In this document: positions 36,452 through 47,969 of the stretch, one piece after another | Position numbering within the stretch: the stretch's first letter is position 1 | Layout: each line of letters opens with the position of its first letter | Assembly: GCA_963921825.1 (NCBI GenBank) | Contig: OY997588.1 | Span: 81,969,043 to 82,033,042, forward strand | Direction of reading: 5' to 3' | Origin: Erodium maritimum | Lineage: Eukaryota > Streptophyta > Magnoliopsida > Geraniales > Geraniaceae | Length of the DNA: 64,000 bases | Notes under the pieces: model-generated | Seen by the model: the letters and a program-made list of their open reading frames with translations, nothing else | What the model was told of the DNA's origin: nothing | The model's database searches: none | Program-made: the position numbers and the translations under genes

Positions 36452-37762
36452 TATATATTCTATAGGGCGAACAACAAAGAGGTCGATCATTTACTCACCT
36501 TCTTACGGCTTTTGGGGACATGTTAGGGAAAGTCATCAACAAGGTCAAGTCATCTATTTTCTTCAGGTTCCAACATATCCCCGACTGATCGAGTTATCTG
36601 GTGTGCAACTCTTGGCATCCAGGAAATATCGCAACCATCGATGTACTTAGGGGTCCCCAACATGTTGGGGAGACGCAAGGGGAAAAGTATCAAATTTGTC
36701 TGTGACCGGCTTGTGACGAAGATTGGAACATGGGACAGGTAGATGCTATCTACGGGTGGTAAGGAGGTAATGGTTCGTTCAGTCCTACAAGATGTGTCGA
36801 TATAAGCTATGAGGGTGTTCTTTTTTCCACAGGAATCCGTAAATCAGATATATGTTGCATTAGCCCGATATTGGTGGGCGGGTATTTCTCGTGAGAAGAA
36901 ACTGATTATCTGGAAAGATTGGGAAAAACTGTGCCAGCCCAAGGAGGACGGTGGTATGGCCTTTAGGGACATGCAGGACATGAATCTCGCTTTACTGGAA
37001 AATATGGGTTGGAAATTTCTCACTCAAGTAGTATCCGATATGGGCTTCCTTAGTGCAGGTGGGGGTCGTAATCCGAGCCACATATGGACGGGGGTGCGGG
37101 CTACCCAGAACCTCTTGCGTCAGGGCCTACGCCAGACAACCGGGTATGGCCGTTCCACTCTAATGGAAGGAATCATGTGGCTAATGGGGAGCTCCCCTAC
37201 CATTCTTATTCATACCTCCACCACGCCAGATCTACTGGTATTAGATCAGGTTACTCCACAGGGAGATGCATGGGACGAACAAATGACCATCAAAATTTCC
37301 ATCACGGGATAGTGGGGGATATATTGTAGGTACCTACCCCTTAGCTCACCATGCTGATAGATGGTTCTAAACGCACAATGTGCGTGGAGTATACACAGTT
37401 AAAGCAGGGTACAAGGCTGTCTCTCGGGACAACGACAGATGGCACCATACTAGGGGGGTCACGGTTTGGACAGGCATCTAGGACCTGGACACTCAACCCC
37501 GTATCAAAATTTTCCTAAGGCGGGCACTCTCGGGGACACTCCAAGTAGCGGCAAATCTTCGAACCAAATATGTTCCCTGTTCGTCAGGTCAGGGAGGAAA
37601 CTACTTCGCATCTTCTTCTGCATTGTCCCTCTGCTCAGGTCGTCTGGGCTCTAGATGGATTACAGATTTCGATCATCTCCCATTACTCTCTAGTGGATTG
37701 GTTGACTTTGATCCTTGTTGCTTTATGCAAGGTTTTCTCCCATCACATGTCGCGGGATTGAA
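36452..37762 (+). pseudogene. LINE ORF2 remnant, second part (post-RT and zinc-finger region)
   Basis: Continues the LINE frame of 6812-8115 (YRANNKEVDHLL after the FAYD motif). The typical post-RT segment YWWAGISREKK ... WEKLCQPKEDGGMAFRDM and NLALLENMGWKFL lies at 36870-37030. A decayed zf-RVT-like region follows (37480-37750). It is joined at about 37762 to an unrelated LTR primer site. Confidence 0.85.
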
Positions 37763-37933
37763 GGCTCTGATACCACTTGTTACAGTTATATTTTGAGCTG
37801 AATCGCTTAATAAGACCAAGAATGAGAACAGATTCGGTATTGAATTTCTTAGGAAATGATTTACAGAGTCTATGTAAGGAAGAACAAAGATGATAAACTC
37901 GAATTCCTAAGAAAAACAAAACAATAATCCAAA
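37763..37933 (-). repeat. primer site and LTR end of another LTR element
   Basis: GGCTCTGATACCA (37763-37775) is the minus-strand tRNA-iMet primer site. TGTTACAG at 37778 would be an LTR end. The LTR continues past the hAT element from 39430, but its far end was not found. No partner LTR is in the window. Confidence 0.45.
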
Positions 37934-37941
37934 TCTTAGAC

Positions 37942-39421
37942 CAGGGCCGGCCAAATGATTATTTAGGCCTCAAGCGAGAATTTGATCGATAACTTTTTTT
38001 CTTATGAAAGAATATAATAGGAAAATAAGTAAACTCTCTCATATAAGAACATTATACTAGATTATATTAAGAAAATGAGCTTCAACGTATATTTATAACA
38101 CTATAAAATCTCAAATGGATGGTGGATATTAATTTATAACTAGGCACCCTCGATGGATAAGCTTTACCATCTAGAATTTTATACAAAAATCCAAATATTT
38201 AAGTATTCACATTTATCCCTAAATAAGATATATTCATGTCATGTTCGGATGTGATAGGTTCATAATAATTCTATAAAATTGCACTAAATTATCTAGAATA
38301 TATGTGACGTCGTGTATGACTAGCTATTTTCATTATCTTTTAAAAAAATTCACACACAAAATAACTTTTAAATACTAAATATGAGTTTTAATTATAATCA
38401 ATCAAGTATAAACAAAAATAAGAAACCTATCAGAACTTAGAATAACGGTGCAATGTAATAGGTAGGTGAGAGCTTTCAAGAACTAAGGGTATTCGTTATT
38501 GAAACTCACTGTTTATTGGACAAACCCAACACATTCTCCTGGTTACCTCATGGCATATGTCCAACTTCATTTAATTGTTGTTTCTCTCTAAAGATTAAAA
38601 GCACTTATAAAAAAACTCATATTTATTGATCCTTTTGATTATGGACTAAGGAATCATAAATAAATCATCATTCACGGTCATGTACTCAAATATTTGCCCT
38701 CCATTGAGTATTTTCATGTCAACGGTTGGGAATCATCTCCTTCTCCAACGAGTGAATCATTTTCTTAGAGTTTGAACAATAAAATTTCATGTGACATAGG
38801 TATATATATAAAGTCAACTCTACTTATTATCTTGATTAATCATGAAATGAAACTTTCGTAATACCTTTTTTATTGCAATAAGTTTTGAAGAGTTTTTCTT
38901 TCTCTTGACAACTTACTTTCTCATATTATTTTGGTTTAAACATTTTCGTAATAAGTTGATAATTTACTTTAAACAAACACTGTAGTGTGTATATAAATAT
39001 TACACCTTTTTTGTTCCATTCTTTTGGTTGATCCCTATTTTTAGTTCACTAATCACTGGTAAATTGAACTTAAATGTTTTGCTTCGTTAAAGATGGTTTT
39101 TACTGCTAAAATATATCCAGAGTTGTTAGTATGTTTAACAATCAAGAAAAATTGTCTTCTTTTTGGATGAGAATTATTTTTTTCTAAGAAAAAATTGAAC
39201 TGAGATCAAAATTAGCACAACTAGTGAAAAATTTTAATTTGAAAATTAGAAGTCTAATATTTTTAGTTTGATTAGATTTGATCAAATAGTAACATATCTT
39301 TAAATTTTGGGACGTTTTTCGATCCAAAGCCTTAAAAGGCTGATTATTTAATTTTATGAAGATTTTTCGATATGAAGCTTTAAGCGGTTGTTTAACTCGC
39401 TTAAAGCTTGAGACGGCCCTG
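37942..39421. mobile_element. non-autonomous hAT-like element (1480 bp), TSD TCTTAGAC
   Basis: Terminal repeats CAGGGCCG ... CGGCCCTG, with subterminal CAAGCG/CGCTTAA motifs at both ends. The flanks 37934-37941 and 39422-39429 are both TCTTAGAC, a perfect 8-bp duplication, the hAT signature. The AT-rich interior has no transposase frame, so a transposase in trans is needed. Confidence 0.88.
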
Positions 39422-39429
39422 TCTTAGAC

Positions 39430-40116
39430 AAGGACAAAATGGACAGCCACGTTCTTCATACAATACGCGTCTTCCATCAATGTTGTTGTTGAGCTCGGGA
39501 CCACAAGGTAGTGTGCCTCTCACGCAACGCTACAACGAGCGAAGGAAGAAAAAAGAGGCATGTGCCAAGCACGCAGATGCTCACGTACTCTAAACGCACC
39601 ATATTGCTTATTCAAACAGAAAAAGAGAGTCAGTTACCTTGACTCGCAAGGTAACATGACACCATCCTATTGTTGTAATCAAAACTCTGCTCAACTGAAA
39701 ATAAACCAACTTGCGGTTTCCCTGAATCACCATTCCTTCTCCACTTCCTGATGGTTCTAGTTACATTCTTAATCACCTTCCAAGTCTTTGATGTAGGTTT
39801 ATCGATAATGGAACCACCACAAAGAAGTTCCACCTTGGTTGATGTGCCACCTTACCTCTCTTTGTACAGGCATATGATTGGTTAGGACCGGTAGTGATTC
39901 TATAGACAGAGGCTTCAAGATGTTTGTTAAATGAGACAACATCCACATCTACTATATGTAAGGTTGTAACAATGATAATTCGATTAAAATATTAACGTGA
40001 CTGTATGCTGAAAAAAGAACAGTGCATCATCTAGTGGAATGTCTGATATGATATACAAGTAAACAAATCACATGATATTTCAATATATGTATATGTCTAC
40101 TGAAATGTTGTAGGTA
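39430..40116. other. unassigned stretch between hAT element and SPO11-1
   Basis: The left part probably belongs to the LTR remnant split by the hAT element. The right part (to 40116) includes the 3' UTR of SPO11-1. No coding signal was recognised. Confidence 0.4.
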
Positions 40117-43100
40117 TCATATGTATACTCCACCTTGGATTTTGGATGGTATGTAAGCTTCTGATAAAAATGACAGGGAACGCACGGACAATGCCTCAAT
40201 CTCAAATTTTACACCCCTCTGTAGCATTATCTCTAGTTCCAACCTTCATGGAAAAAGTCATATTGTCGGTATTTTTGAAGTCTAATCAATAAAGAGAGAA
40301 GTATTAGGGTAAATTACGTTGACATACCCCGTACTATACGCGTTTAACGGATAAATACTCCAAAATTATTTACTAACGAAAACATACCCCGAACCAACAC
40401 TTAGTAACAACATCCCCACTCCATCCATTTTTAGGGTTAGATTTAGGTTTTTAGAGAGAATTAGGGTTGGATTTGGGGTTGAAGTTGGTTTTAGGATTGT
40501 AACACTTATAGTTTCGGAATTTCTTAAAAAATGAACAATAAATGGACGGAAAAATGGATGAAATGGGGGATGTTACTAAGTGTTAGTTCGGGGTATGTTT
40601 TCGTTACGAAATAACTTTGGGGTATTTATCCGTTAAACGCGTATAGTACGGGGTATGTCAACGTAATTTCCCCAAAGTATTATTACCTCCACTACTAATA
40701 TCAGATAAAGACAGTATTATTACCTCCACTCCAGCTCTTCTCGTTGCAGATAGCATCTCAGTAAGATGGCCTCAGCTTTCTTCTTATCTGACAGGAAATG
40801 CTAGAGTTATCATGGAAAAGAAAGGTCGAAACCAAAACTAAGATCATTTGAGAAGACACTAAGCAAATCTGATGCTAAACCTTCTGCTGTCAAAGGAAGG
40901 AGACAGTGTTGTGGAAGATCGAACTTGTCAGAATCTGAAGGGAAAGCTCCAAGCCAACGTATCTCTGGGACACGTAGGAATTTGGCATCATATGCCATTT
41001 GCTTGCATAATAAGTGAGGACAACTCAAAGTTTATTAACAGGTAACATGACTTGAAAACATAATCACATATTTATCATTGTTTTCTGTTTAAATTGGAAC
41101 CAGCAACTGCATTCCATACTTCACCCACGAACCTTGGTGGATTGGATTAAGAATTAGATGGTAAAATCGAGAGGCCTTACCATAGAACCAAAACGATATG
41201 TTGTCAGAATGTCAAAGCCATATGGGTCACAATCTACCAAGCAATAGGCCGGCAAATGCAGCTTCTCAATAAGAAGGCGCAAAAACCTGATACAGTCAAA
41301 CGGATTTGGAAAAGTGATCCCATAAGAAAAGGATGGTTCAGGCAATTAGATAGTAAAGCAGACTTTGTCTCTTTTCAGAATTATGAGTGTTTTTTACCTT
41401 CTGGTAGGTATATCTGGATAGCCTCTTCCCTGCGAAAAAGAATTCTTATTAAGTGACTAATGGTTTAGGCAAGAAGTTGAAGTGATTTCTACTTACTGTG
41501 ATGACGATGCACCTGTTTGTTCTACAAAATTTGTCATTTGCCAAGCGCTGAAACACTGCATGCCAATTGTTTAAAGTAACTGTCTTGTCAATAACAACAC
41601 ACTTCGATATTATTAGTGTCAAATTTAAATCCTTGCCGATCCCTAAGTGCTGCAGGCAGGAAGTTTACCTGATTCTTTCTCTACAACAAGTATATACTGA
41701 GCAACACTTACAATATCTGCATGAGAACCGCAGCAAATGTCAAATTCTCATGAACCATATTTGTCAACGTGATTACAGATTTAATGAAACAGCAAGTTAG
41801 ATCTATAGTTTCATAAAACCCTATATATGATTCTAGAAACATGCCAACAGTGTATAATGGACTATACATCAGAGATTAAGATAATCTATGAAAATAACCA
41901 TAGCATTCCTTCAGAAAGGACTGAATTCTGTGACCACTAGCCACACATGCTAATTCAAGGTTCCTGATGCATGTGTGTTGAGGTTTACTTTGTGGGTCAT
42001 TTTAGGTCAACCAAGCATAACTATATAATGCTTATTTGAAAAAGAGAGCTGATCGTCAATTTATCAGTTTACAATACTGTGTCATTTGGGATACCTTCAA
42101 CCTCTTCAACATGCACAGGAATAGGGTGAGCCTGCAAGTGATGCAAATCATACGTTTTTAGTTTAGATACTGATGTGTCATAAATCCACAAATACAGTCT
42201 TCCATCCTCACAATGTTTAGATTATTTATGCAATCATATTTCCTTCCAGCTTCTAGGAATCTTAACCATCCCATCACAAACCTGTAGCATAAATATACAA
42301 AAGAAATTTTATAAGAGGATGATCTATATGCAAAAGGTAGCTTCAGAGAAAACGGTAAGAATATTTCAATTGAACGCATGTTAAAGGTGATACCAGAACA
42401 ATGTACTAGTATGAATCAGACATGACATAGCCACCTGACCGTAACTCTTTTACTACATCTTGTCACTCATTCCTTTTTCGTACAGTCCCTTTCACATACA
42501 GTTTGGTTCAATTCTAAAACTTATCTCTGGATGCCATAAGCTGCATGGGAAAGTTAGCCCCCATTTGCCAACCCAGCAATGATAAAGCCTATTTTATTTT
42601 ATTACTCATAGCACATGTACCTTTTGTGTTGACTGGTTAATATACAGAAAGAGAAAAGAAATAAGATCTCAGCGATCAGCGTAAAATCATTCTTGACATG
42701 CATACAGCTAGAATTGCTCAGAAATAGTAAATATGCAGCATCCAGTAACACCATCACTGTCATAGGGATGATGTACCAGTAAACCGAAAACATAAATAGA
42801 TCACAGATGAGAAATACAAATTAATATTTCAATAAAATAATCTATCATGAGCTCAATTATTTTCTTATCTTCCAAGAACTGACATAATGTGAAGTACCCA
42901 CCCATTTCCAACAGACACCTGCCAACAGGAGACATGTTAGTGGGAATCCCCAAACAACAATGCATATAACCTCTAGCATAAAGCAAACAATACAAATATC
43001 CAAAATATGTTAGGGAACCATGAACAGAACTCTCTGTAATGCTTTAACCTGAATACTACTAATTCTCTGAGGGAAAAAAGAGCGTGTTGACTTATTCCAG

Positions 43101-44914
43101 TTAGACCAAGTTGATAAAGATTATTGCAAACAAAACGATGTGTCCAAGCAACAATCTACGGAACAAACTTATAATCACATTATGCATGTGTCATACATTG
43201 GTATGTGTATGCAATGTAATTCATGCGCAGAGAGTTTTAAGTCACTAAAGAGACTGGCCCCTTGCATCTTTAGCACTGTTCATATGCAAGCAAAGACTTG
43301 ATGTCCCTATCTTACATTAAAAAAATATTAAGAAACAATAAAATTAAGTCCACGAATAATCACTATAACCTAACTTCAATTTGCTTGTCCATTTTGTCCG
43401 AGTATTGATTCGAGAAACAGTGCTTCATGTGGTATAGTTTATGCACGCCAGACACTATTCAGTCCTATATTTGACCAAAGAAAAGGAAACAAAAGAGGAG
43501 GGAAATGAATATCATACGGTAAGTGCTTACAACATTTAGGTTGTGGCGACTGCACTGCAGAAGGATGCATATATCATTGATTGCACGATCAACCACTGAT
43601 TGGTCTATTGTGCAACACAAACATAGAAATTAGAGCAAGTGACAGAAAAAAAAAACATTGAAGCTTTGACATCTTTAGGAGAGGACAAGTTGATAGGTAA
43701 CTTAAAGAGAAGATGTATAACCATCCTCAGCAAAATTGTAATTTATATATAATAAAAATTAAGACTGAGTGCAACTAAGAGTACCTTGAAATACAGACGG
43801 ATTCATGTAATATATATCCCTCTTGGACCCATGTCTATTTTCTTGCAGAAGTTGCTGAACAATAAGAAGTACCCTCAGCAAGACATCTAGAAGCAAATTC
43901 CGAGACAAGGTAAGTGTTAGTGATCAACTGCTTCCTTACCATTTGTAAGAGAAAGCCAGTGAGTAAGTACTTGATCAGTTCATAAGATTCATGAACAACA
44001 AGGTGTATAAAGTGTAAATCACAGAGAAACCCACCGATTCTGTGCACGTGACATTCTTTTTGAAGTGTGATAATCTCTTTCCCTTTGGAGAAGTCAGAGC
44101 TGCAGCAGCTGCAAACAAACACAATACGACAACAAATGACTTCCATTATAGGCTCTCTTGACATAAAACTGTATGCCTTGTACACATATTCTAGTTTTTG
44201 AAGCTATAACCCTGCATTACTTGAGCAAGAGGACACTAATTTCCATATTTGCAAACAGAAGGCTTTAGATAATGGAAAATATCATCCATTGCAACCAAGA
44301 TGAATTCCTATTCCATATCAGACCATGCAACAAGAAGATTTACACAGAACTCAACAAATTACCATCCCAACCACTCAATACTGATACAACAGTTTATTTC
44401 CCAAATAGAAAGGAACTAAGATAAATCATCTATATATACACAAATCCATGAAAGTTCCCTCAAAACTTAAACAAATAGTCATACACAGAGTTCAGAATCC
44501 CACAGTTCTGTATATAATTGGGCCAAGGAAATAAAAATCCGGATCCAATTGAAATGAACTTCTCAATCTACCACCAAAATAGCAAATCAGAACACTCAGA
44601 TCTCATTCCTCGAGCTAAGATATAGAAGAAGGAAAAATAAAATCAACGTTGCAGAGGAATCGGACCAGTTAGCTTTGGGATCGGAGCAGTAGTTTCGAAA
44701 CCGATCTATGGCGATTGCTGGAGAGCGTCCTTTACTGAGAGCTTCGACGGCGGATCGAGTAAGTTCTGAAAGTGAAGGAGCAAGAGATAATGGAATCGAA
44801 AACGCGAAATAAGAATAGAAAGATGGAGAGGTTGGGGTTTCTCCGACCTCTGATCTTCGCTAACAAATCGCTGGACGTTGTTCTAGGACGAGTTCCCGCC
44901 ATTTCCATCGCCAT
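40117..44914 (-). CDS. SPO11-1: SPO11-1, meiotic double-strand-break protein (topoisomerase VI A type)
   Basis: It cuts DNA in meiosis through a tyrosine link to start recombination, working with SPO11-2 and MTOPVIB in the nucleus. Fifteen exons (minus): 44914-44848, 44765-44666, 44108-44035, 43886-43785, 43604-43531, 42918-42902, 42281-42212, 42131-42095, 41716-41669, 41555-41497, 41429-41398, 41286-41181, 41001-40881, 40787-40724, 40243-40117. They sum to 1098 nt, 365 residues plus TGA, about the Arabidopsis length (362). All introns are GT-AG and all frames join. Key parts: the catalytic tyrosine pair in KRDIYYMNP (Tyr106/107), the Toprim glutamate in VVEKE (Glu193), and DCDPYGFDIL (Asp245, Asp247). 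The C-terminus is GVKFEIEALSVRSLSFLSEA. No stop or frameshift was seen. ATGs at 44914, 44908 and 44902 are all in frame. A MITE lies in intron 14. The exon 2 donor and exon 3 acceptor are the least certain borders. Confidence 0.93.
40307..40673. mobile_element. Mutator-like MITE in the last SPO11-1 intron
   Basis: 367 bp with long inverted arms of about 120 bp (GGGTAAATTACGTTGAC on the left, reverse complement of GGGGAAATTACGTTGAC on the right). The 9-bp flanks GAAGTATTA (40298-40306) and AAAGTATTA (40674-40682) differ at one base. The middle has TTAGGGTTAG-like repeats. No coding capacity. Without it the intron would be about 104 bp. Confidence 0.82.
42902..42918 (-). CDS. SPO11-1: SPO11-1 micro-exon 6 (17 nt)
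   Basis: GTGTCTGTTGGAAATGG, preceded by an AG acceptor and followed by the donor GTGGGT. It supplies VSVGNG between exons 5 and 7 and is required to keep the frame. Confidence 0.85.
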
Positions 44915-44937
44915 GAGAGAGTATCAAAACTCGGATG

Positions 44938-44945
44938 TATTTATA
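44938..44945 (-). promoter_or_regulatory. possible TATA box of SPO11-1
   Basis: TATAAATA on the minus strand ends only 24 bp before the first in-frame ATG (44914). With a usual TATA-to-start spacing, transcription would begin near or after that ATG, which would favour the ATGs at 44908 or 44902. Confidence 0.4.
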
Positions 44946-45309
44946 GTTGGAAACGGAGCTTTTGCGGGCTGATCGGAGGTCTTATTTACGGGCCCAATCT
45001 GAAGTGGTTTGGACATTGGATCATAACCTGCCCAGCCTGTCCTTATTGGGCTGGTATCCACTACCCAAATAGGATGTCGTTAAAAATTAGATGAAAGTTT
45101 GGATGTCGCTAAAAATATAAAGTTTAGTATGTATTCCTTAAAAAAACTTTAAGGTGTGTATTTGTTAACCGCAACAAGTTGAAGGTGTGTAAATATAGTT
45201 TATCCTTAAAGACGTATGTTAAAGCCCAATCCAACCCAAAAACTCTAACTGATGGGTGGAGGCACTAATATGCTTATCAAGCGTTCAATTTGTCCATACA
45301 CTTTCTATG
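44946..45309. other. intergenic, SPO11-1 upstream region
   Basis: No gene or repeat recognised. Confidence 0.5.
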
Positions 45310-45620
45310 TGTGACTAAAAGCTCAAGCTGATAATTGAAGGCCCAATTATAGTTATATTCTAACACGGACCCTCACAGACGCACCCTCACAGACAAGCCC
45401 GTTTACGGGTTTGGAGGTGAATTTTTTAGAAGAGAAAGATGAGCCCATTGAGAATAGTGATAAGGGCTAGCCAATTTTGATAAATAGAGATCAAATTAGA
45501 ATTTTTGTTGAGAGTGGGGTTTGATCCCGTGTCCGTGAGGTGTCAAGCTCTGATATCATATTAGAGGACCAACTCAACTAAAAGTTTAAGTTGATAGTTG
45601 AAGACCCAATTATATATAGA
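45310..45620 (-). mobile_element. TRIM-like LTR mini-element
   Basis: Minus strand: two related terminal parts (RC of 45313-45365 and of about 45570-45620, both with an AATTGGG...CTTCAA and CTTTTAGT core). TGATATCAGAGCTTGA next to the 5' copy (45545-45560) is a primer-site-like sequence, and GTGAGGGTCCG lies before the TGTTAG of the 3' copy. No coding region. The outer end of the 5' copy is not sharply defined. Confidence 0.55.
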
Positions 45621-46023
45621 CAGCTACTATGAATAGACGAGACCGACATTAATGTTTCATCTCCTTAGCTGCATATCCTCACGCAAGGAGATAAATTATT
45701 GCTCCTCACACAATTTGTTAGGACTGCCTAAGCTAATAGGCTTTATTTAAGTTAGAATAATTAAGCCGAAAATTATTTGAAGTCCATATTGAGTTTGTCT
45801 TATTTTTTTCGTCTCCTTTTGTTGGTCCTTGCTGTTATTCTTCGTTTTCTTCTCGTCGTTAGATACTAGATCTGTATAGGAGATCTATGGAGAAGTCATC
45901 CATTTATCTCTTTCCTTTAGATTTCTACAAAATTGAAAAAGATAAAGGTACTTTTGTCTTTATGAATGTTTTCCATCCATTTACACTAAGGGTACTTCGA
46001 TTCTTAGTCCAATCGGAGAGTCA
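45621..46023. other. intergenic, nothing recognised
   Basis: AT-rich sequence without a convincing frame or repeat. Confidence 0.5.
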
Positions 46024-46237
46024 TTTGCATATCTTAACTGTGTTCTACCTTTTGTAACAGATTCTAACAAAAAGGTGGTACACGTTTACAAAAAAGTAAC
46101 AAACACTTCTAAAATAATTATGAAAAAAGTTGTGTCCCTTCTAAAAAAATACCATTTTTATGTTATTTCTTGTAACAAAATACCACCTTTAATTTAGGAT
46201 TTGTCACAAAAGGTTGAACACGGTTAGGATGTGCAAA
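46024..46237. mobile_element. foldback MITE-like inverted repeat
   Basis: TTTGCATATCTTAACTGTG at the left pairs, with a few mismatches, with the inverse of the right end (TTTGCACATCCTAACCGTG). The arms extend about 57 bp, to GGTGGTA. No target duplication could be fixed. Confidence 0.5.
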
Positions 46238-46798
46238 GTGTAGTAATACAAAATAAAAATTAAAAAGTGTAACATGATAAGAATTGAATATGTGTGATAA
46301 CATGATTAAATTGTATAGTTGATATAAAAAATCCTATTAATTTATTGAATCACAATCGAATTCGATCTATTCATAGTTCTTTTTCAATCAAATTTGAGCA
46401 TGATAGTTTCAAGATGACCCATATTCAACAGAAAGAAAGTGACATGGGTCGACCGAGAGTGAATGACCCAAAATTGGCTCTAACTCTTTGCTATTCAATT
46501 ACTTCACTCCCACTCCATCTCTTCTTTCTGCCTCTTTCCTTATACTATGTAACTAAACCCTCAGTCACCATCAATTCTGTACCACAAACACAGTTCTTGG
46601 GGAACAAATCGAGAAATTGCTCAGTAGCTTCTTATAGCTCAAATCCTCCAAAAATGGATGTCTGTGAGTGGCCAATAGCCATTTTTGCTCATTGGGTGGC
46701 TACTGATTGATTCACTTTTACTGTACCACACTTCTCTGTTTTGTATGTTGCATGAAGCTGCCAGGAAACTTCACTCACTAATCAACTCAGCTGAGCAT

Positions 46799-46813
46799 TT
46801 AATTATATATACT
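46799..46813 (+). promoter_or_regulatory. probable TATA box of first TPK gene
   Basis: TTTAATTATATATAC lies about 75 bp before the 5' UTR intron donor at 46887, in the position expected of a core promoter. Confidence 0.5.
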
Positions 46814-46886
46814 CCACAATCCATCGGTCTTCACTCACCCCAACCGCTCCTCTTGTCTGCTCTTCCTCAAGCTCACAACGTGTTCG

Positions 46887-47933
46887 GTAAATTGCCTCAC
46901 TGAAAACTTTTCTTTCTTGTTCAAGTTTTATCGGTTCGAATATCAGATTGTAGCTGCATTGGGTCACTTGGTGTGCATTTGGGCATAGACCCTTTTGGTT
47001 GTTTTAGTTGTTCTTTAGAAATTGCCTTGAAAGACCATGGTTTTCAAGTCTTGAAGCTTTGAATTTCTCGTTTCACCTATCTTTTTACCGGTTTTATTGT
47101 TGCAAATGTAGTGAGTAACTTAGTGTTGAGGTTCTGGTCATTGGATTCAGAAAGTATAGGCAATATTTTTGTTAGAGTTCTACGTCTAAAAACGTGAATC
47201 TTGTCACCTCAGGATATCCGCCTATTACTGGCTTGAATGATGTTAGAGTTTTAGGTTAGTCGAGTTTTAACATAATAACACAGTTTGGTCTTTCTTCTGA
47301 CTTGTACCCAAGCCAAAGGCAAGTCACATGTAACAAATCGAAGAAAATGAACCAATGATGATCTTGTATTAATGCATCTCAATATGCAAATTCGAAAACC
47401 ATGAAGCTTCTATTTTCTTGCTGTCCAATAGAATCAATCGGGTTTTTACTTCTATTCAGTGATAAGTTTGCACAATAAGGGTAACTTCATTGATACTCCC
47501 TTTGATCATTGTTTCTAACATACACACGGTAAAGGTGGGGTGTTATCAGGAACACGTTGCCACCTTTCATTTATCAACAAAAACACTCGGATTTGGGTCA
47601 TTTCATCCCAAAAAACCACTGATAAATGAGAAGGGTGACAATGTGTTCCGGATAAAAACCAATCATCTTTTCTGTGTAAGTCCAAGTGTTTTTAATTAAT
47701 ATGAAATGTGACACTGTGTTATTCATAACTCCTCGTGGATATGTTAATAACGTTTTCCCTAAATGATACTCTTCTGATGTAAGTACATGCTCCTAAGTAA
47801 GAAGTCATATTTGCATACTCTTTGCATATAGAAGCTGACATGCTTTTGTCCTAGTTTCAAAGCTAATACTAGATTAGATGAAAAGAGAGTCATTAGTAAT
47901 GTGAACAACTTGCTGTGTTGTATCGAATTGCAG
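46887..47933 (+). other. 5' UTR intron of first TPK gene
   Basis: Donor GTAAATTGC at 46887, acceptor AATTGCAG ending at 47933, 36 bases before the start codon. The second TPK gene has the same donor sequence and arrangement (57672-58282), which supports both. Confidence 0.65.
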
Positions 47934-47969
47934 GTTTCGATCTGCGAGTCTCTTCTGGGAATCCACACT

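Noticed and set aside
40420-40540. Telomere-like TTAGGGTTAG repeats
   Set aside because: They are the short, degenerate middle of a MITE, not an interstitial telomere array.
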